Shown one piece after another: positions 26,942-39,081 of a DNA stretch of 64,000 bases (the first letter of the stretch is position 1; every line of letters begins with the position of its first letter). The translations under genes were made by a program, and so were the position numbers. Below the pieces are notes generated by a model, which worked only from the letters and a program-made list of their open reading frames with translations, had not been told where the DNA came from and did no database searches. This stretch comes from Burkholderiales bacterium (lineage in GTDB: Bacteria; Pseudomonadota; Gammaproteobacteria; Burkholderiales; Burkholderiaceae_C), in contig CANCVB010000006.1 of NCBI GenBank assembly GCA_947381415.1, forward strand, positions 1 through 64,000, in the 5' to 3' direction.

Positions 26942-28603
26942 TTAATTCAAAACACCCAACTGCTTATTGATCATCCACTGTTGGGCAATCGACAAAATAT
27001 TGTTCGACAACCAGTACAAAACCAATCCTGCAGGGAAAAAGAAAAACATCACGCTAAAGGCCAGCGGCATGAACCACATCATTTTGGCTTGCACAGGGTC
27101 TGGCGGCGTGGGGTTTAACCAAGTTTGCAACAATGAAGTGGCTGTCATCAGCAAAGGCAGAATAAACCAAGGATCAGGTGCGGCCAAATCGTGTATCCAC
27201 CCAATCCAAGGTGCATTGCGCATTTCAACGGATGACAGTAAAACCCAGTACAGCGCGATGAAGAAAGGAATTTGTACCGCAATAGGCAAACAGCCGCCCA
27301 GCGGATTGACCTTTTCCTCGCGGTAAATTTTCATCATCTCCATTTGCATTTGCTGCGGGTTGTCCTTTAAGCGTTCGCGCATTTCCATGATTTTGGGATT
27401 GATGGCTTTCATTTTGCCCATGCTTTTATAGGCTTGCGAGTTCAACCAGTAAAAGCCGATTTTGAGCAGCACCACCAATGCAACGATAGACCAACCCCAG
27501 TTGCCAATCAAGCCAAACAATTTGTCTAACAACCAATACAGTGGCTTGGCCAAAATAGTGAGCCATCCATAATCTTTGACCAGCTCCAAGCCTGGGTATA
27601 AATTCTCAAGCAGTTTTTCTTCTTGCGGCCCAACAAACAAACGGGTCTGATGAATCAATTTGCTGTCATTTGCCACCGATGGCAGGGGTACCACCATGCC
27701 CACGGAATACAGGTTGTTGTCTATCTTTCGCGCATAGAGGTCGCGGTTTTGCGCGTCATCCATCAACCATGCTGTTGCAAAATAATGTTGAACCATGGCG
27801 ACATAACCCAGTTCAGATTTCTTTTCGAAATCAGCCTTGTTTTTCTCGATGTCGGAAAACTCGATTTTTTGGTATTTCTTGCTGCTGGTGTAGACCGCCG
27901 GCCCTGTAAAGGTGGAGTAAAAGGAAGATTCACCTTCAGGCTTATTGCCATCTCTGACCAGTTGCAAATACATTTGCGGCGCGATGACTTGGCCTGATTG
28001 GTTGACTATTTCGTGTTGTACACCGATGACGTAGCTCTTTTTTTGCAGCGTATAGGTTTTGATCAGTTTGACGCCACCAGAGACGTCAGACTCAAAACGC
28101 AAAACCAAACTGTCTTCACCCTCTTTGAACTTGCTTGAGGAAACAAGGTGCATCGGGCTTTTATGGGTAGGCCAGGTGTTGCCGGCAGGTGCGCCGACCA
28201 AGCCTGTTTGCGCCAAATACACGCGCTCTTTGGAGTTGTCCATCAGCACGACATTGCTTTCTGGATGGTGCGCGTCTTTGTGTTGAAGTAACTCGGCGCG
28301 CGTCAAGCTTGCGCCGAAGGCGTCAAATCGCAATTTCAAAACATCGGTTTCAATTTCCAGTGCTTGTGCATGGGCTGGCGTGTCGGCACTCGTGAGCTCA
28401 ACCGGCAGACTTGCCGTCGCTTCTGGCGTTACAGGGTTGGGGGTGGTTCCGCTGGCAGCTACGCCAGCTGTGCTGGTTGCAGTCGGATTGACACTGGGAA
28501 AAAACGTTGGTTTTTTGCCGTTATGTATCTGCCACTGATCCCACAGCATCACCAATGAAAAACCAAAAACAACCCAAAGTATGGTGCGGCGAATATCGTT
28601 CAT
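26942..28603 (-). CDS. yidC: Membrane protein insertase YidC
   Basis: A 553-residue YidC of the Gram-negative type: an N-terminal membrane anchor (residues 7-22), a large periplasmic beta-supersandwich domain (about 60-340), and five conserved C-terminal membrane helices with GGCLPIAVQIPFFIALYWVL and MPLAFSVMFFFFPAGLVLYW. It inserts inner-membrane proteins alone or with Sec. Its start overlaps the yidD stop. Confidence 0.97.
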   Translation of the reverse strand: MNDIRRTILWVVFGFSLVMLWDQWQIHNGKKPTFFPSVNPTATSTAGVAASGTTPNPVTPEATASLPVELTSADTPAHAQALEIETDVLKLRFDAFGASLTRAELLQHKDAHHPESNVVLMDNSKERVYLAQTGLVGAPAGNTWPTHKSPMHLVSSSKFKEGEDSLVLRFESDVSGGVKLIKTYTLQKKSYVIGVQHEIVNQSGQVIAPQMYLQLVRDGNKPEGESSFYSTFTGPAVYTSSKKYQKIEFSDIEKNKADFEKKSELGYVAMVQHYFATAWLMDDAQNRDLYARKIDNNLYSVGMVVPLPSVANDSKLIHQTRLFVGPQEEKLLENLYPGLELVKDYGWLTILAKPLYWLLDKLFGLIGNWGWSIVALVVLLKIGFYWLNSQAYKSMGKMKAINPKIMEMRERLKDNPQQMQMEMMKIYREEKVNPLGGCLPIAVQIPFFIALYWVLLSSVEMRNAPWIGWIHDLAAPDPWFILPLLMTATSLLQTWLNPTPPDPVQAKMMWFMPLAFSVMFFFFPAGLVLYWLSNNILSIAQQWMINKQLGVLN

Positions 28604-28872
28604 GGTGTGTCTGCAATCGAAGGCGATGTGGATGAAAGGGTATGGGTGGTGCTGTTCGGGTTGGGTACGGGGTCATGTCCCCCATCACACCATGGATGGC
28701 AACGACTCAAGCGGCGAAAGCTTAAGTAACTTCCTTTTGCTGCGCCGTGTAAATCTAGCGCCTCTAAAGCGTAGGCTGAACAAGTTGGTGTGAAGCGGCA
28801 CGATGAGCCAAGCCAAGGGCTGAGCAATAAGCGATAGCCTTTGACCAAGAAAACCAAGATTTGTTGCATCAT
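28600..28872 (-). CDS. yidD: Membrane protein insertion efficiency factor YidD
   Basis: A 90-residue YidD with the conserved cysteine pattern SCRFTPTCSAYALEAL and RLSRCHPWCDGGHDPVP. It is coupled by ATGA overlaps to rnpA upstream and yidC downstream. The C-terminal 20 residues (Ser/Thr/Pro-rich) are variable in the family. Confidence 0.93.
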   Translation of the reverse strand: MMQQILVFLVKGYRLLLSPWLGSSCRFTPTCSAYALEALDLHGAAKGSYLSFRRLSRCHPWCDGGHDPVPNPNSTTHTLSSTSPSIADTP

Positions 28873-29231
28873 GCTGCAACACCATGCTGCATCAGTTTGT
28901 ACAGCTCGGTCCTGACGGCGTGTCGCAAGTTTGGCGAGCTTGCACTGATGAAGTGCTTGGTATCAAAGGTTTTGCGCAAGCGAATGACACGGTCCGCGGT
29001 GGGCAAGTCTGTTACCCATGGTTCACGTCCCAAGGCGTAAATTTGTCGCTTGATCAAATTTCTTGTCACAGCTTTGCGTGCCCATCGTTTGGGCACCACG
29101 GCGCCAATGCGGCTTTTTTCGCCGCTGGTTTGCTGGTGCAAAGCGAAATGTGAAGTCACTGCAACAACGCCCGCAGACATGACTGCATCAAAGTCGGCGC
29201 GCTGTGTCAGTTTGTCCACGAGGCAAGGCAA
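28869..29231 (-). CDS. rnpA: Ribonuclease P protein component
   Basis: A 120-residue basic protein with RADFDAV near the start and the RNase P signature KRWARKAVTRNLIKRQIYAL, here with Leu in the usual RNR position (RNL). It works with the RNase P RNA, not present in this window, in tRNA 5' maturation. It sits 27 bases after rpmH, as is nearly universal near oriC. The start could also be the GTG four codons further in. Confidence 0.92.
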   Translation of the reverse strand: MPCLVDKLTQRADFDAVMSAGVVAVTSHFALHQQTSGEKSRIGAVVPKRWARKAVTRNLIKRQIYALGREPWVTDLPTADRVIRLRKTFDTKHFISASSPNLRHAVRTELYKLMQHGVAA

Positions 29232-29258
29232 GAGGCTCGCAAACCTAAACGCACGGGC

Positions 29259-29393
29259 TTAAACAGCCAAGCGTTTGCGGCCTTTGGCTCGACGAGCGTT
29301 GATAACGGCGCGTCCTCCACGGGTTTTCATGCGCACCAAAAAGCCATGGGTGCGAGCGCGTCGGGTTTTAGAGGGTTGGTATGTGCGTTTCAT
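29259..29393 (-). CDS. rpmH: 50S ribosomal protein L34
   Basis: A 44-residue L34, [20 protein letters not shown] and onwards, ending GRKRLAV, with typical length and composition. It is the first gene of the leftward unit rpmH-rnpA-yidD-yidC. The promoter is visible upstream at 29427-29455. Confidence 0.97.
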   Translation of the reverse strand: MKRTYQPSKTRRARTHGFLVRMKTRGGRAVINARRAKGRKRLAV

Positions 29394-29426
29394 GTGAGAT
29401 AGCCAAAAGCGTATGGGAAACCTGAG

Positions 29427-29455
29427 ATTATCCCTCAAATAAAAGGCATCACCAA
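29427..29455 (-). promoter_or_regulatory. Sigma-70 promoter of rpmH
   Basis: Minus strand: TTGGTG (29455-29450), a 17-base spacer, GATAAT (29432-29427). The leader would be about 28 bases. Spacing is ideal and both hexamers are near consensus. Confidence 0.7.
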
Positions 29456-29458
29456 GCT

Positions 29459-29481
29459 TTCTTCAAGCAATGCTTGAAGAA
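29459..29481. repeat. 23-base palindrome in the rpmH-dnaA region
   Basis: Arms TTCTTCAAGCA (29459-29469) and TGCTTGAAGAA (29471-29481) are perfectly inverted around one base. It touches the upstream side of the rpmH -35 and lies 33 bases before the first DnaA box. No U run follows on either strand, so a protein-binding site is more likely than a terminator. Confidence 0.65.
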
Positions 29482-29584
29482 GCAGTGGTTTCCGTCGGTG
29501 ATATTTATTTTTCTGTGGATAATTTTTTAATAAAGCGTCTCATTCCACGTTTAAAATACGATTTATCCACAGATTGGTTTTGCC
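29482..29584. other. oriC: Chromosomal origin region, dnaA-proximal part
   Basis: AT-rich DNA between rpmH and dnaA with two perfect DnaA boxes in opposite orientation: TGTGGATAA at 29514-29522 and TTATCCACA at 29563-29571. The stretch between is very AT-rich (ATTTTTTAATAAAG), as expected for an unwinding element. Gene orientation switches at this point. It may be the origin, a dnaA autoregulatory region, or both. Confidence 0.7.
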
Positions 29585-30997
29585 TTGAACGATCCTTTGC
29601 TACCGCCGCGACCAACAAGCCCCTCCTCTGATGCGGGCGAGGCTTTATGGCAAGCGTGTGTGGATCAATTGGCTCAAGAATTGCCAGAGCAGCAGTTCAA
29701 TACATGGATTCGTCCCTTAAGCGCCAAATTTTCTGACGACTTTTCTCGTATTCAAATCGAAGTTGCCAACCGTTTTAAATTAGATTGGATACGCGCCCAA
29801 TACGCGGGGCGTCTGTCAGAGCTGCTGTTGCAGTTGTATGGGCAATCGATTCACATTGATTTTTCCCTGGCCCCTAAAGAGGCGCCCCCTCGCCAGTCTG
29901 TGACGCGTATTTTGGCTGATGTTGAAGAGCTTTCGCCTGTTGTCAACGCCCATTCTGATGGCGGAATACAAGGCTTTAAAAACCGCATCAACACCAGTTT
30001 GTGCTTCGACAATTTGGTAGAAGGCACGGCAAACCGCATGGCCCGAGCCGCCGCCATGCATGTGGCCAATGTTCCCGGCCAGCTCTACAACCCCTTGTTT
30101 ATTTATGGCGGTGTGGGTTTGGGCAAAACCCATTTGATGCATGCTGTAGGTAACCAATTGCTGCTCAATCGCCCAGATGCCAAGGTTTTGTATATCCACG
30201 CCGAGCAATTTGTGTCAGATGTGGTCAAGGCCTATCAACGAAAAACCTTCGATGAATTCAAACAGTATTACCACTCTTTGGACCTGTTGCTGATTGACGA
30301 TGTTCAATTTTTTGCCAATAAAGACCGCACACAAGAAGAGTTTTTCAATGCGTTTGAAGCGCTATTGACCAAAAAATCACATATTGTGATGACCAGTGAC
30401 ACCTACCCCAAAGGGCTCACTGATATCCATGAGCGCTTGGTTTCCCGGTTTGACTCGGGTTTAACGGTGGCCATAGAGCCGCCAGAGCTTGAAATGCGCG
30501 TGGCTATTTTGATCGCCAAGGCGCGCAGCGAAGGCGCCGAGATGCCTGAAGAAGTTGCTTTTTTTGTTGCCAAAAATGTTCGCTCCAACGTGAGAGAGCT
30601 CGAAGGCGCACTGCGTAAAATATTGGCTTATTCCCGATTTAACCAAAAAGACGTCTCTATTCAATTGGCCAGAGACGCATTAAGAGACCTATTGTCGATT
30701 CAAAATCGCCAAATTTCAGTAGAAAATATCCAAAAAACCGTCGCGGACTATTACAAAATCAAAGTTGCAGACATGTATTCAAAAAAGCGACCTGCGTCGA
30801 TAGCCAGGCCGCGTCAAATTGCCATGTATTTAGCCAAAGAATTGACCCAGAAAAGCCTGCCAGAAATTGGTGAACTCTTTGGTGGTCGCGACCATACCAC
30901 CGTGTTACATGCGGTTCGCAAAATCTCTGCAGAACGCCAAACACTGAGCGACCTGAACCAGCAGTTGCATGTACTTGAACAAACACTCAAAGGATAA
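29585..30997 (+). CDS. dnaA: Chromosomal replication initiator DnaA
   Basis: A 470-residue DnaA. Domain I spans about 18-95 ([25 protein letters not shown]). The AAA+ domain has Walker [16 protein letters not shown] and Walker [10 protein letters not shown]. Domain IV carries the DnaA signature [16 protein letters not shown]. The start is TTG at 29585, since no ATG or GTG lies nearby in frame; a rare start could limit expression. A DnaA box ends 13 bases upstream, consistent with autorepression. Confidence 0.96.
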   Translation: MNDPLLPPRPTSPSSDAGEALWQACVDQLAQELPEQQFNTWIRPLSAKFSDDFSRIQIEVANRFKLDWIRAQYAGRLSELLLQLYGQSIHIDFSLAPKEAPPRQSVTRILADVEELSPVVNAHSDGGIQGFKNRINTSLCFDNLVEGTANRMARAAAMHVANVPGQLYNPLFIYGGVGLGKTHLMHAVGNQLLLNRPDAKVLYIHAEQFVSDVVKAYQRKTFDEFKQYYHSLDLLLIDDVQFFANKDRTQEEFFNAFEALLTKKSHIVMTSDTYPKGLTDIHERLVSRFDSGLTVAIEPPELEMRVAILIAKARSEGAEMPEEVAFFVAKNVRSNVRELEGALRKILAYSRFNQKDVSIQLARDALRDLLSIQNRQISVENIQKTVADYYKIKVADMYSKKRPASIARPRQIAMYLAKELTQKSLPEIGELFGGRDHTTVLHAVRKISAERQTLSDLNQQLHVLEQTLKG

Positions 30998-31239
30998 ACC
31001 GATTGGCTGCGCATGCAAACCCTGTGAACAGTTTTGGCATAACCCTTGGGTTATCCACAAGACCAGGCCGAATTCTGAAGTTATCCCTGTTGGCGTTTGT
31101 CGATCGAGGGGTGTTTCACACACGGTTTGCAGGTCATCAAGTTGTTGAAATAAAAGTGGAAAATACACTTTTCCACACCGATTGATGCCCCTTACTACTA
31201 CCACTATTGAGATATAAAGACATTAAAGAAGAGGATGAC
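30998..31239. other. dnaA-dnaN intergenic region with DnaA boxes and palindromes
   Basis: Contains a perfect DnaA box TTATCCACA (31051-31059), a near box TTATCCCTG (31081-31089) and TTTTCCACA (31169-31177). Palindromes are ATAACCC-TT-GGGTTAT (31039-31054), which runs into the first box, and GTGGAAAA-N5-TTTTCCAC (31156-31176). It is a second candidate origin element, or the DnaA-responsive promoter of dnaN. Confidence 0.6.
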
Positions 31240-32346
31240 ATGATTGTTTTGAAGGCCAGTCAAGAAAACATTGTTGCTGCGTTGCAATCCGTGGTGGGTA
31301 TTGTTGAACGCCGTCACACATTGCCTATTTTGGCCAACGTGATGATTCAAAAAACGCCACAATCGGTTCAACTCACCAGCAGTGATTTAGAGATTCAAAT
31401 TCGCACAGATGCAGATCTGGGTGGTGACAAGTCCAGCTTCACGACCACAGTTGGTGCGCGTAAATTGATGGATATTTTGCGCTCTATGCCCAGTGACCAA
31501 ATGGTCAGCTTGGAGTCGCAGCAAAGTAAATTGATTTTGAAAAGTGGCAAAAGCCGCTTCACTTTACAAACCTTACCTGCTGAAGATTTCCCTTTGGTGC
31601 AAGAGTCACCCAACTTTGGCCCGCTCTTTAGCATTCCTCAGAAAACCTTGAAAGAGTTGTTGCATCAAGTCTCTTTTGCAATGGCTGTTCACGATATTCG
31701 TTACTACCTCAACGGTATTTTGTTTGTCGCAGAAGGCAAGCAATTGAGTTTGGTTGCAACCGACGGCCACCGCCTGGCCTACACATCGGCCACCCTTGAG
31801 GTGGAAGTTCCAAAGCAGGAAGTGATATTGCCGCGCAAAACGGTTTTGGAATTGCTGCGTTTGTTGAGCGACAAAGAAGGCATGATTGACATGCAATTTG
31901 CCAACAACCAAGCCAAGTTCATTTTTGAAGGCAAGGAATTTGTGACCAAATTGGTCGAAGGAAAATTTCCAGACTACAACCGCGTTATTCCCAAGAACCA
32001 CAAAAACACCGTTACGCTAGGTCGCTTGAGTTTGCTGAGTACTTTGCAAAGAACCGCTATTTTGACCAGTGACAAGTTCAAAGGTGTGCGTATCAGTTTA
32101 GAAATAGGCATGCTTCGTGTTGCGGCCAGTAATGCCGAACAAGAAGAGGCGGTGGATGAAATCGAAATTGATTACAACGGTGACAGCATTGAAATTGGTT
32201 TCAATGTCACATACCTGATTGATGTATTGACAAACATGTCACAGGACATGGTTCGCATGGACTTGGCTGATTCCAACAGTTCAGTGCTTGTCACCATGGC
32301 GGAAAATCCCAATTTCAAGTACGTCGTCATGCCCATGCGCATTTAA
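31240..32346 (+). CDS. dnaN: DNA polymerase III sliding clamp, beta subunit
   Basis: A 368-residue DnaN of the usual length with three clamp domains and the C-terminal YVVMPMRI typical of the family. The ATG at 31240 follows AAGAAGAGG; the open frame to 31207 is a non-conserved extension. Lies between dnaA and gyrB, as in most proteobacteria that lack recF here. Confidence 0.97.
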   Translation: MIVLKASQENIVAALQSVVGIVERRHTLPILANVMIQKTPQSVQLTSSDLEIQIRTDADLGGDKSSFTTTVGARKLMDILRSMPSDQMVSLESQQSKLILKSGKSRFTLQTLPAEDFPLVQESPNFGPLFSIPQKTLKELLHQVSFAMAVHDIRYYLNGILFVAEGKQLSLVATDGHRLAYTSATLEVEVPKQEVILPRKTVLELLRLLSDKEGMIDMQFANNQAKFIFEGKEFVTKLVEGKFPDYNRVIPKNHKNTVTLGRLSLLSTLQRTAILTSDKFKGVRISLEIGMLRVAASNAEQEEAVDEIEIDYNGDSIEIGFNVTYLIDVLTNMSQDMVRMDLADSNSSVLVTMAENPNFKYVVMPMRI

Positions 32347-32384
32347 TGCATTGCCCCTTTTGTGCTTTTGGCACAGTGAATTGA

Positions 32385-34961
<2,577 letters not shown>

Positions 34962-34969
34962 TTATTCGC

Positions 34970-35764
34970 TTAAGCAGCCCTTACGCCACTGAGTCGGTGT
35001 TGTGTAATGCTTTGGCTGATGGCCTGGCGTTGAGCGGTAAGAAAATCTTGCAGCCCTGCTTTGACGGCATTGCTTTGACCCGGATGACAGCCCATGGCTT
35101 GGGCAATGGCCATGAAGGGGGGACTTAACATGTGCAGTTGCGGGTGCGTTTCCAACACCTGAGACAGTGCGTGTTGCAGGCCCGCCGCGACCGCATGTCC
35201 CTCGGCCAAAAACAGCGGAACCACATCCTGTGTCGATGCGGCGCGCACCAACTGGGCTTTTTGAATATGACGGCTGAGGAACAAGTCGTAAGCGCTGCCC
35301 AGCCCTACAACGATATGCTTATCGACCTGATCGACCTCTTGCACTGTTGTTATGCCCATGTCTTTTCTCACCAGATAGCACGCATCGATATGCAAATAGG
35401 CTGATGTAAAAGCAATGTCTTTGGCGCGTGCAGGGTCGATGGCAAAAAACCCAATGTCTGCGGTTTTGTTTGCGACTGCGGCAACCGATGCTTTGGCCGT
35501 TTGAACCACCTGCATTTGAAGATCAAGGCTGTGCTCGTCTGCCAAGGCTTGCGCCAGTTCCACGCTGATACCTTGCAGCTGATGGTTGTCTGGGTCTTGC
35601 TGTGCCAGCAAGGCGTTTCCCAAGTTAATGCAAACGCGAAGTACACCGCTGGGTGCAAGTTCATGAATCCAAGTCATGGTGTCAGTGGATGTGGCTGGTG
35701 TGATCGCAGATTGTGTCATTGAAGCCCGACGCATAAAATCGTCTGTTTCGTTCAAGGCGTCCAT
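34970..35764 (-). CDS. Family-3 substrate-binding-like protein without a signal peptide
   Basis: Up to 264 residues resembling the amino-acid-binding SBP_bac_3 fold ([16 protein letters not shown]..., [71 protein letters not shown]). No signal peptide or lipobox is visible from any start, and no permease genes are adjacent. The longest start (ATG 35764) shares its CATG with the divergent mnmG ATG; ATG at 35719 or 35677 may be the real start. Periplasmic location is therefore doubtful; a cytoplasmic sensor or degenerate transporter part is possible. Confidence 0.7.
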   Translation of the reverse strand: MDALNETDDFMRRASMTQSAITPATSTDTMTWIHELAPSGVLRVCINLGNALLAQQDPDNHQLQGISVELAQALADEHSLDLQMQVVQTAKASVAAVANKTADIGFFAIDPARAKDIAFTSAYLHIDACYLVRKDMGITTVQEVDQVDKHIVVGLGSAYDLFLSRHIQKAQLVRAASTQDVVPLFLAEGHAVAAGLQHALSQVLETHPQLHMLSPPFMAIAQAMGCHPGQSNAVKAGLQDFLTAQRQAISQSITQHRLSGVRAA

Positions 35765-37718
35765 GATTTATCCAGAGAGTTTCGATGTGTTGGTGGTGGG
35801 TGGTGGCCATGCGGGCACAGAAGCGGCACTGGCTGCTGCGCGCATGGGCTGTCGCACCTTGCTGCTCACCCACAATATTGAAACCTTGGGTCAAATGAGT
35901 TGCAATCCGTCTATTGGTGGTATTGGCAAAGGCCATTTGGTCAGAGAGTTGGATGCCATGGGTGGTGCGATGGCCTTGGCCACCGACATCGCCGGCATAC
36001 AGTTTCGGATTTTGAACCGCTCCAAAGGTCCGGCGGTTCGCGCTACCCGCGCCCAAGCCGACCGTGTTTTGTACAAAGCAGCCATTCGGCGTCGGCTGGA
36101 AACACAGCCGAATTTGTGGCTTTTCCAACAAGCGGTGGACGACCTCATGCTTGAGGGGTCAAGGGTTGTTGGCGCAATCACGCAAGTGGGTATATGCTTT
36201 CGCGCCAAGACCGTGGTTTTAACGGCCGGTACATTTTTGGATGGGAAAATCCATGTCGGCTTGGACAACTATGCCGCAGGCCGCGCAGGAGACCCGCCCT
36301 CTGGTCGACTGTCGGCCAGGTTGAAAGAACTTCGCTTGCCGCAAGGCCGATTGAAAACAGGTACCCCGCCCCGCATTGATGGCCGCAGCATTGACTTCTC
36401 CAAATGCACCGAGCAGGCGGGGGACGGCATGCCAGGTGGAGAGTCTGCGCAGGTGCCGGTCTTTAGTTTCATGGGGCGTGCAGACATGCACCCCGAGCAA
36501 CGCCCTTGTTGGATTACCCATACCAATGAACGCACCCATGACATTATTCGATCAGGCTTTGACCGAAGCCCAATGTTCACCGGCAAGATCGATGGTGTTG
36601 GGCCCCGTTACTGCCCAAGCGTTGAAGACAAAATCAACCGTTTTGCCGACAAGACCAGCCACCAAATTTTCCTTGAACCCGAGGGCTTGACCACAGACGA
36701 GTATTACCCCAATGGCATTTCTACCAGCCTGCCTTTTGATGTGCAGTTGGGCTTGGTTCGCTCAATATCGGGTTTGGAAAACGCCCATATTTTGCGGCCC
36801 GGCTATGCAATTGAATACGATTATTTTGACCCGCGTGAGCTCAAACTCAGCTTTGAAACCAAGGCGATAGAAGGCTTGTTTTTTGCTGGACAAATCAACG
36901 GCACCACCGGCTACGAGGAGGCGGCTGCACAAGGCTTGTACGCCGGCACGAATGCCGCCTTGCAATGCAAGGGCCTGCCCGCATGGACGCCAAAGCGTGA
37001 CGAGGCCTATCTGGGTGTATTGGTTGATGACCTGGTAAGTCAAGGTGTTGTTGAGCCGTATCGAATGTTTACCAGCCGAGCCGAGTACCGACTCAAATTG
37101 CGAGAAGACAATGCCGACATGCGCTTGACAGAGCTTGGGCGAAAAATGGGCCTGGTTGGCGATGCGCAGTGGGACAGTTTCAACCGCAAGCGTGACGCTG
37201 TTTCACGTGAAACGCAGCGTTTGCGGACTTTGTGGGTGAGCCCTGCCAATCTGTCTGCGGCGGAGTCTGAGCGCGTTTTGGGTAAAGCCATTGACCATGA
37301 ATACAGCTTGGCGGATTTGCTGAGACGGCCGCAAGTGGGCTATGCTGATTTGATGGCCATGGACGGTGGGCGATTTGAGTCCCCCGACATTGCCGCCCTT
37401 GACGCTGTTTCACGTGAAACAGTGATCGAGCAAATCGACATAGCAGCCAAGTACGCGGGCTATATTGACCGCCAAAATGATGAGGTCGAGCGTGCGGCCC
37501 ATTATGAAAACATGGCGCTGCCCGCAGACCTCGACTATTTGGCCATTGCGGCGCTGAGTATTGAGGTGCGGCAAAAGCTTGATAAACACCGCCCCGAAAC
37601 CTTGGGCCAGGCCTCACGTATATCGGGCGTGACGCCTGCCGCGATTTCATTGCTGTTGGTGCATTTGCGCCGTGCGCGCATGGGCCAATTTGCGGACCGT
37701 GGCAAGGCGGCGGCTTGA
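35763..37718 (+). CDS. mnmG: tRNA uridine-5-carboxymethylaminomethyl modification enzyme MnmG
   Basis: A 651-residue FAD enzyme: [22 protein letters not shown] for the nucleotide, [23 protein letters not shown], the family signature [24 protein letters not shown], and the C-terminal MnmE/tRNA-binding part. It partners MnmE. The coding region contains two parS sites, whose bases encode ordinary family residues. The open frame extends upstream to 35676 but ATG 35763 gives the conserved N-terminus. Confidence 0.96.
   Translation: MIYPESFDVLVVGGGHAGTEAALAAARMGCRTLLLTHNIETLGQMSCNPSIGGIGKGHLVRELDAMGGAMALATDIAGIQFRILNRSKGPAVRATRAQADRVLYKAAIRRRLETQPNLWLFQQAVDDLMLEGSRVVGAITQVGICFRAKTVVLTAGTFLDGKIHVGLDNYAAGRAGDPPSGRLSARLKELRLPQGRLKTGTPPRIDGRSIDFSKCTEQAGDGMPGGESAQVPVFSFMGRADMHPEQRPCWITHTNERTHDIIRSGFDRSPMFTGKIDGVGPRYCPSVEDKINRFADKTSHQIFLEPEGLTTDEYYPNGISTSLPFDVQLGLVRSISGLENAHILRPGYAIEYDYFDPRELKLSFETKAIEGLFFAGQINGTTGYEEAAAQGLYAGTNAALQCKGLPAWTPKRDEAYLGVLVDDLVSQGVVEPYRMFTSRAEYRLKLREDNADMRLTELGRKMGLVGDAQWDSFNRKRDAVSRETQRLRTLWVSPANLSAAESERVLGKAIDHEYSLADLLRRPQVGYADLMAMDGGRFESPDIAALDAVSRETVIEQIDIAAKYAGYIDRQNDEVERAAHYENMALPADLDYLAIAALSIEVRQKLDKHRPETLGQASRISGVTPAAISLLLVHLRRARMGQFADRGKAAA
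37199..37214. promoter_or_regulatory. parS: parS site inside mnmG (15 of 16)
   Basis: TGTTTCACGTGAAACG, one base off the palindromic ParB-binding consensus TGTTTCACGTGAAACA. About 7.6 kb from the DnaA boxes and 2.7 kb before parB. Confidence 0.88.
37406..37421. promoter_or_regulatory. parS: parS site inside mnmG (perfect)
   Basis: TGTTTCACGTGAAACA, a perfect 16-base parS within the mnmG reading frame (encoding VSRET), 192 bases after the first copy. Confidence 0.95.
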
Positions 37719-38359
37719 GCGCTGACTTGGCGTTGCGGCTTGGGCGGGGGTGTGAGGCCCTGGGTTTGCGATTGTCCGATCTGCAAAACCAGCAGTTGCT
37801 CGGTTATATGGAACTGTTGCAAAAGTGGAACCGGGTCTACAACCTGACATCGGTGAAAGACCCCGAACAGATGCTGACGCAGCATGTATTGGACTGTTTG
37901 GCCGTGGTTCGCCCTTTGCAAGAAAAATTGCCACAGGCCAAGCGGATCTTGGATGTGGGTGCGGGTGGCGGTCTGCCGTCGGTGATCTTGGCCATCGTTT
38001 GCCCGCAGTGGCGCGTGTTAGCGGTAGACGCGGTCGCCAAAAAAACAGCGTTTATACAAAGCTCATCCCATGCTTTGGGCTTATCGAATCTACAGGCGCG
38101 GCATACACGGGTGGAGTCCCTGGACCAAACCTTTGACGTGGTGTGCTCGCGGGCCTACGCCTCCTTGACAGACTTTGTGCGCAGCACGCGCGGTTGTGTG
38201 GCGTCGGACGGTTGGTGGATGGCCATGAAGGGGCAGGTTCCGCAAGAGGAAATCCAAACGCTGCCTAGCGATATTGAGGTGGAGCCAGTGCAGTTGTTGA
38301 CGGTTCCGGACCTAGACGCGCAGCGCTGCTTGGTGTGGATGCGCCCTAAAAAGACCTAG
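37715..38359 (+). CDS. rsmG: 16S rRNA (guanine527-N7)-methyltransferase
   Basis: A 214-residue SAM-dependent methyltransferase with [17 protein letters not shown] and VCSRAYASL. The start is TTG at 37715, overlapping the mnmG TGA (TTGA), so expression is coupled to mnmG. Loss of the enzyme gives low-level streptomycin resistance in other species. Confidence 0.94.
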   Translation: MSADLALRLGRGCEALGLRLSDLQNQQLLGYMELLQKWNRVYNLTSVKDPEQMLTQHVLDCLAVVRPLQEKLPQAKRILDVGAGGGLPSVILAIVCPQWRVLAVDAVAKKTAFIQSSSHALGLSNLQARHTRVESLDQTFDVVCSRAYASLTDFVRSTRGCVASDGWWMAMKGQVPQEEIQTLPSDIEVEPVQLLTVPDLDAQRCLVWMRPKKT

Positions 38360-38381
38360 CAAACCTTGTTGCGCTATTCAA

Positions 38382-38397
38382 GGTTTCACGTGAAACA
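38382..38397. promoter_or_regulatory. parS: parS site between rsmG and the LysE gene (15 of 16)
   Basis: GGTTTCACGTGAAACA, with the first base differing from consensus. It is the only intergenic one of the three parS copies and is 700 bases before parA, so ParB binding may also affect local transcription. Confidence 0.88.
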
Positions 38398-38464
38398 GTG
38401 AAAAAACAAGTCAACTTGCGCGGCATTGGCTTACACTCTGCCCTCCCCGCAAAAGGATAAACCC

Positions 38465-39079
38465 ATGGTTGGTATCGCAGACTATCCCGCATTTGTGCTG
38501 GCGGTCATTGTTTTTTTGGCCATTCCAGGCCCTGGCAATTTGGCCTTGTTAACCTCGACCGCCAAAGGGGGTTTGCGCGCAGGCTTGGCGGCCACCTTGG
38601 GCGTGATGGCTGGCGATCAGGTGTTGATGTGGGCGGCGGTGGCAGGTGTGGCCGCTGTTTTGGCCACGCAGCCAGAACTGTTTCAAGCTTTTCAGTGGTT
38701 GGGTGCGGCGTATTTGTCTTATGTGGGTTACAAAATGTGGACGGCCAAAGAAGGCGATGCGCCCGTCATTGACATTGCGGTTGGCCAGTATTTTCGACAG
38801 TCACTGTGGATCACCTTGCTAAACCCCAAGGCCATCATGTTCTACATGGCATTTTTCCCATTGTTCATCGATCCACAAGCACACGCTGGCGTCCTCACCT
38901 TTGGCTTCATGGCCTTGACGGTTGCTGCCTTGACTTTTTTGTATGGTTTTTTGGTGTGTTTGCTGGCGCAACGTTTGTCCTCACGGTTGCAGCAGCGTCC
39001 TTGGATAGGCCGGGCGCTACAAAAATTGGGCGGTGGTTTGTTGGTGGGGTTTGGTTTGAAACTGGTGTTGAGTAAATAA
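38465..39079 (+). CDS. LysE-family amino-acid exporter
   Basis: A 204-residue membrane protein with about six helices and the LysE/RhtB hallmark AIPGPGNLALLTSTAKGGLRAGLAATLGVMAGD near the N-terminus. LNPKAIMFYMAFFPLFID is the second conserved block. It starts after AAAGGA; an ATG at 38426 is possible but lacks family similarity. It is placed between rsmG and parA, splitting the usual gid-par run. The substrate is unknown; neutral or basic amino acids are typical. Confidence 0.92.
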   Translation: MVGIADYPAFVLAVIVFLAIPGPGNLALLTSTAKGGLRAGLAATLGVMAGDQVLMWAAVAGVAAVLATQPELFQAFQWLGAAYLSYVGYKMWTAKEGDAPVIDIAVGQYFRQSLWITLLNPKAIMFYMAFFPLFIDPQAHAGVLTFGFMALTVAALTFLYGFLVCLLAQRLSSRLQQRPWIGRALQKLGGGLLVGFGLKLVLSK

Positions 39080-39081
39080 AC

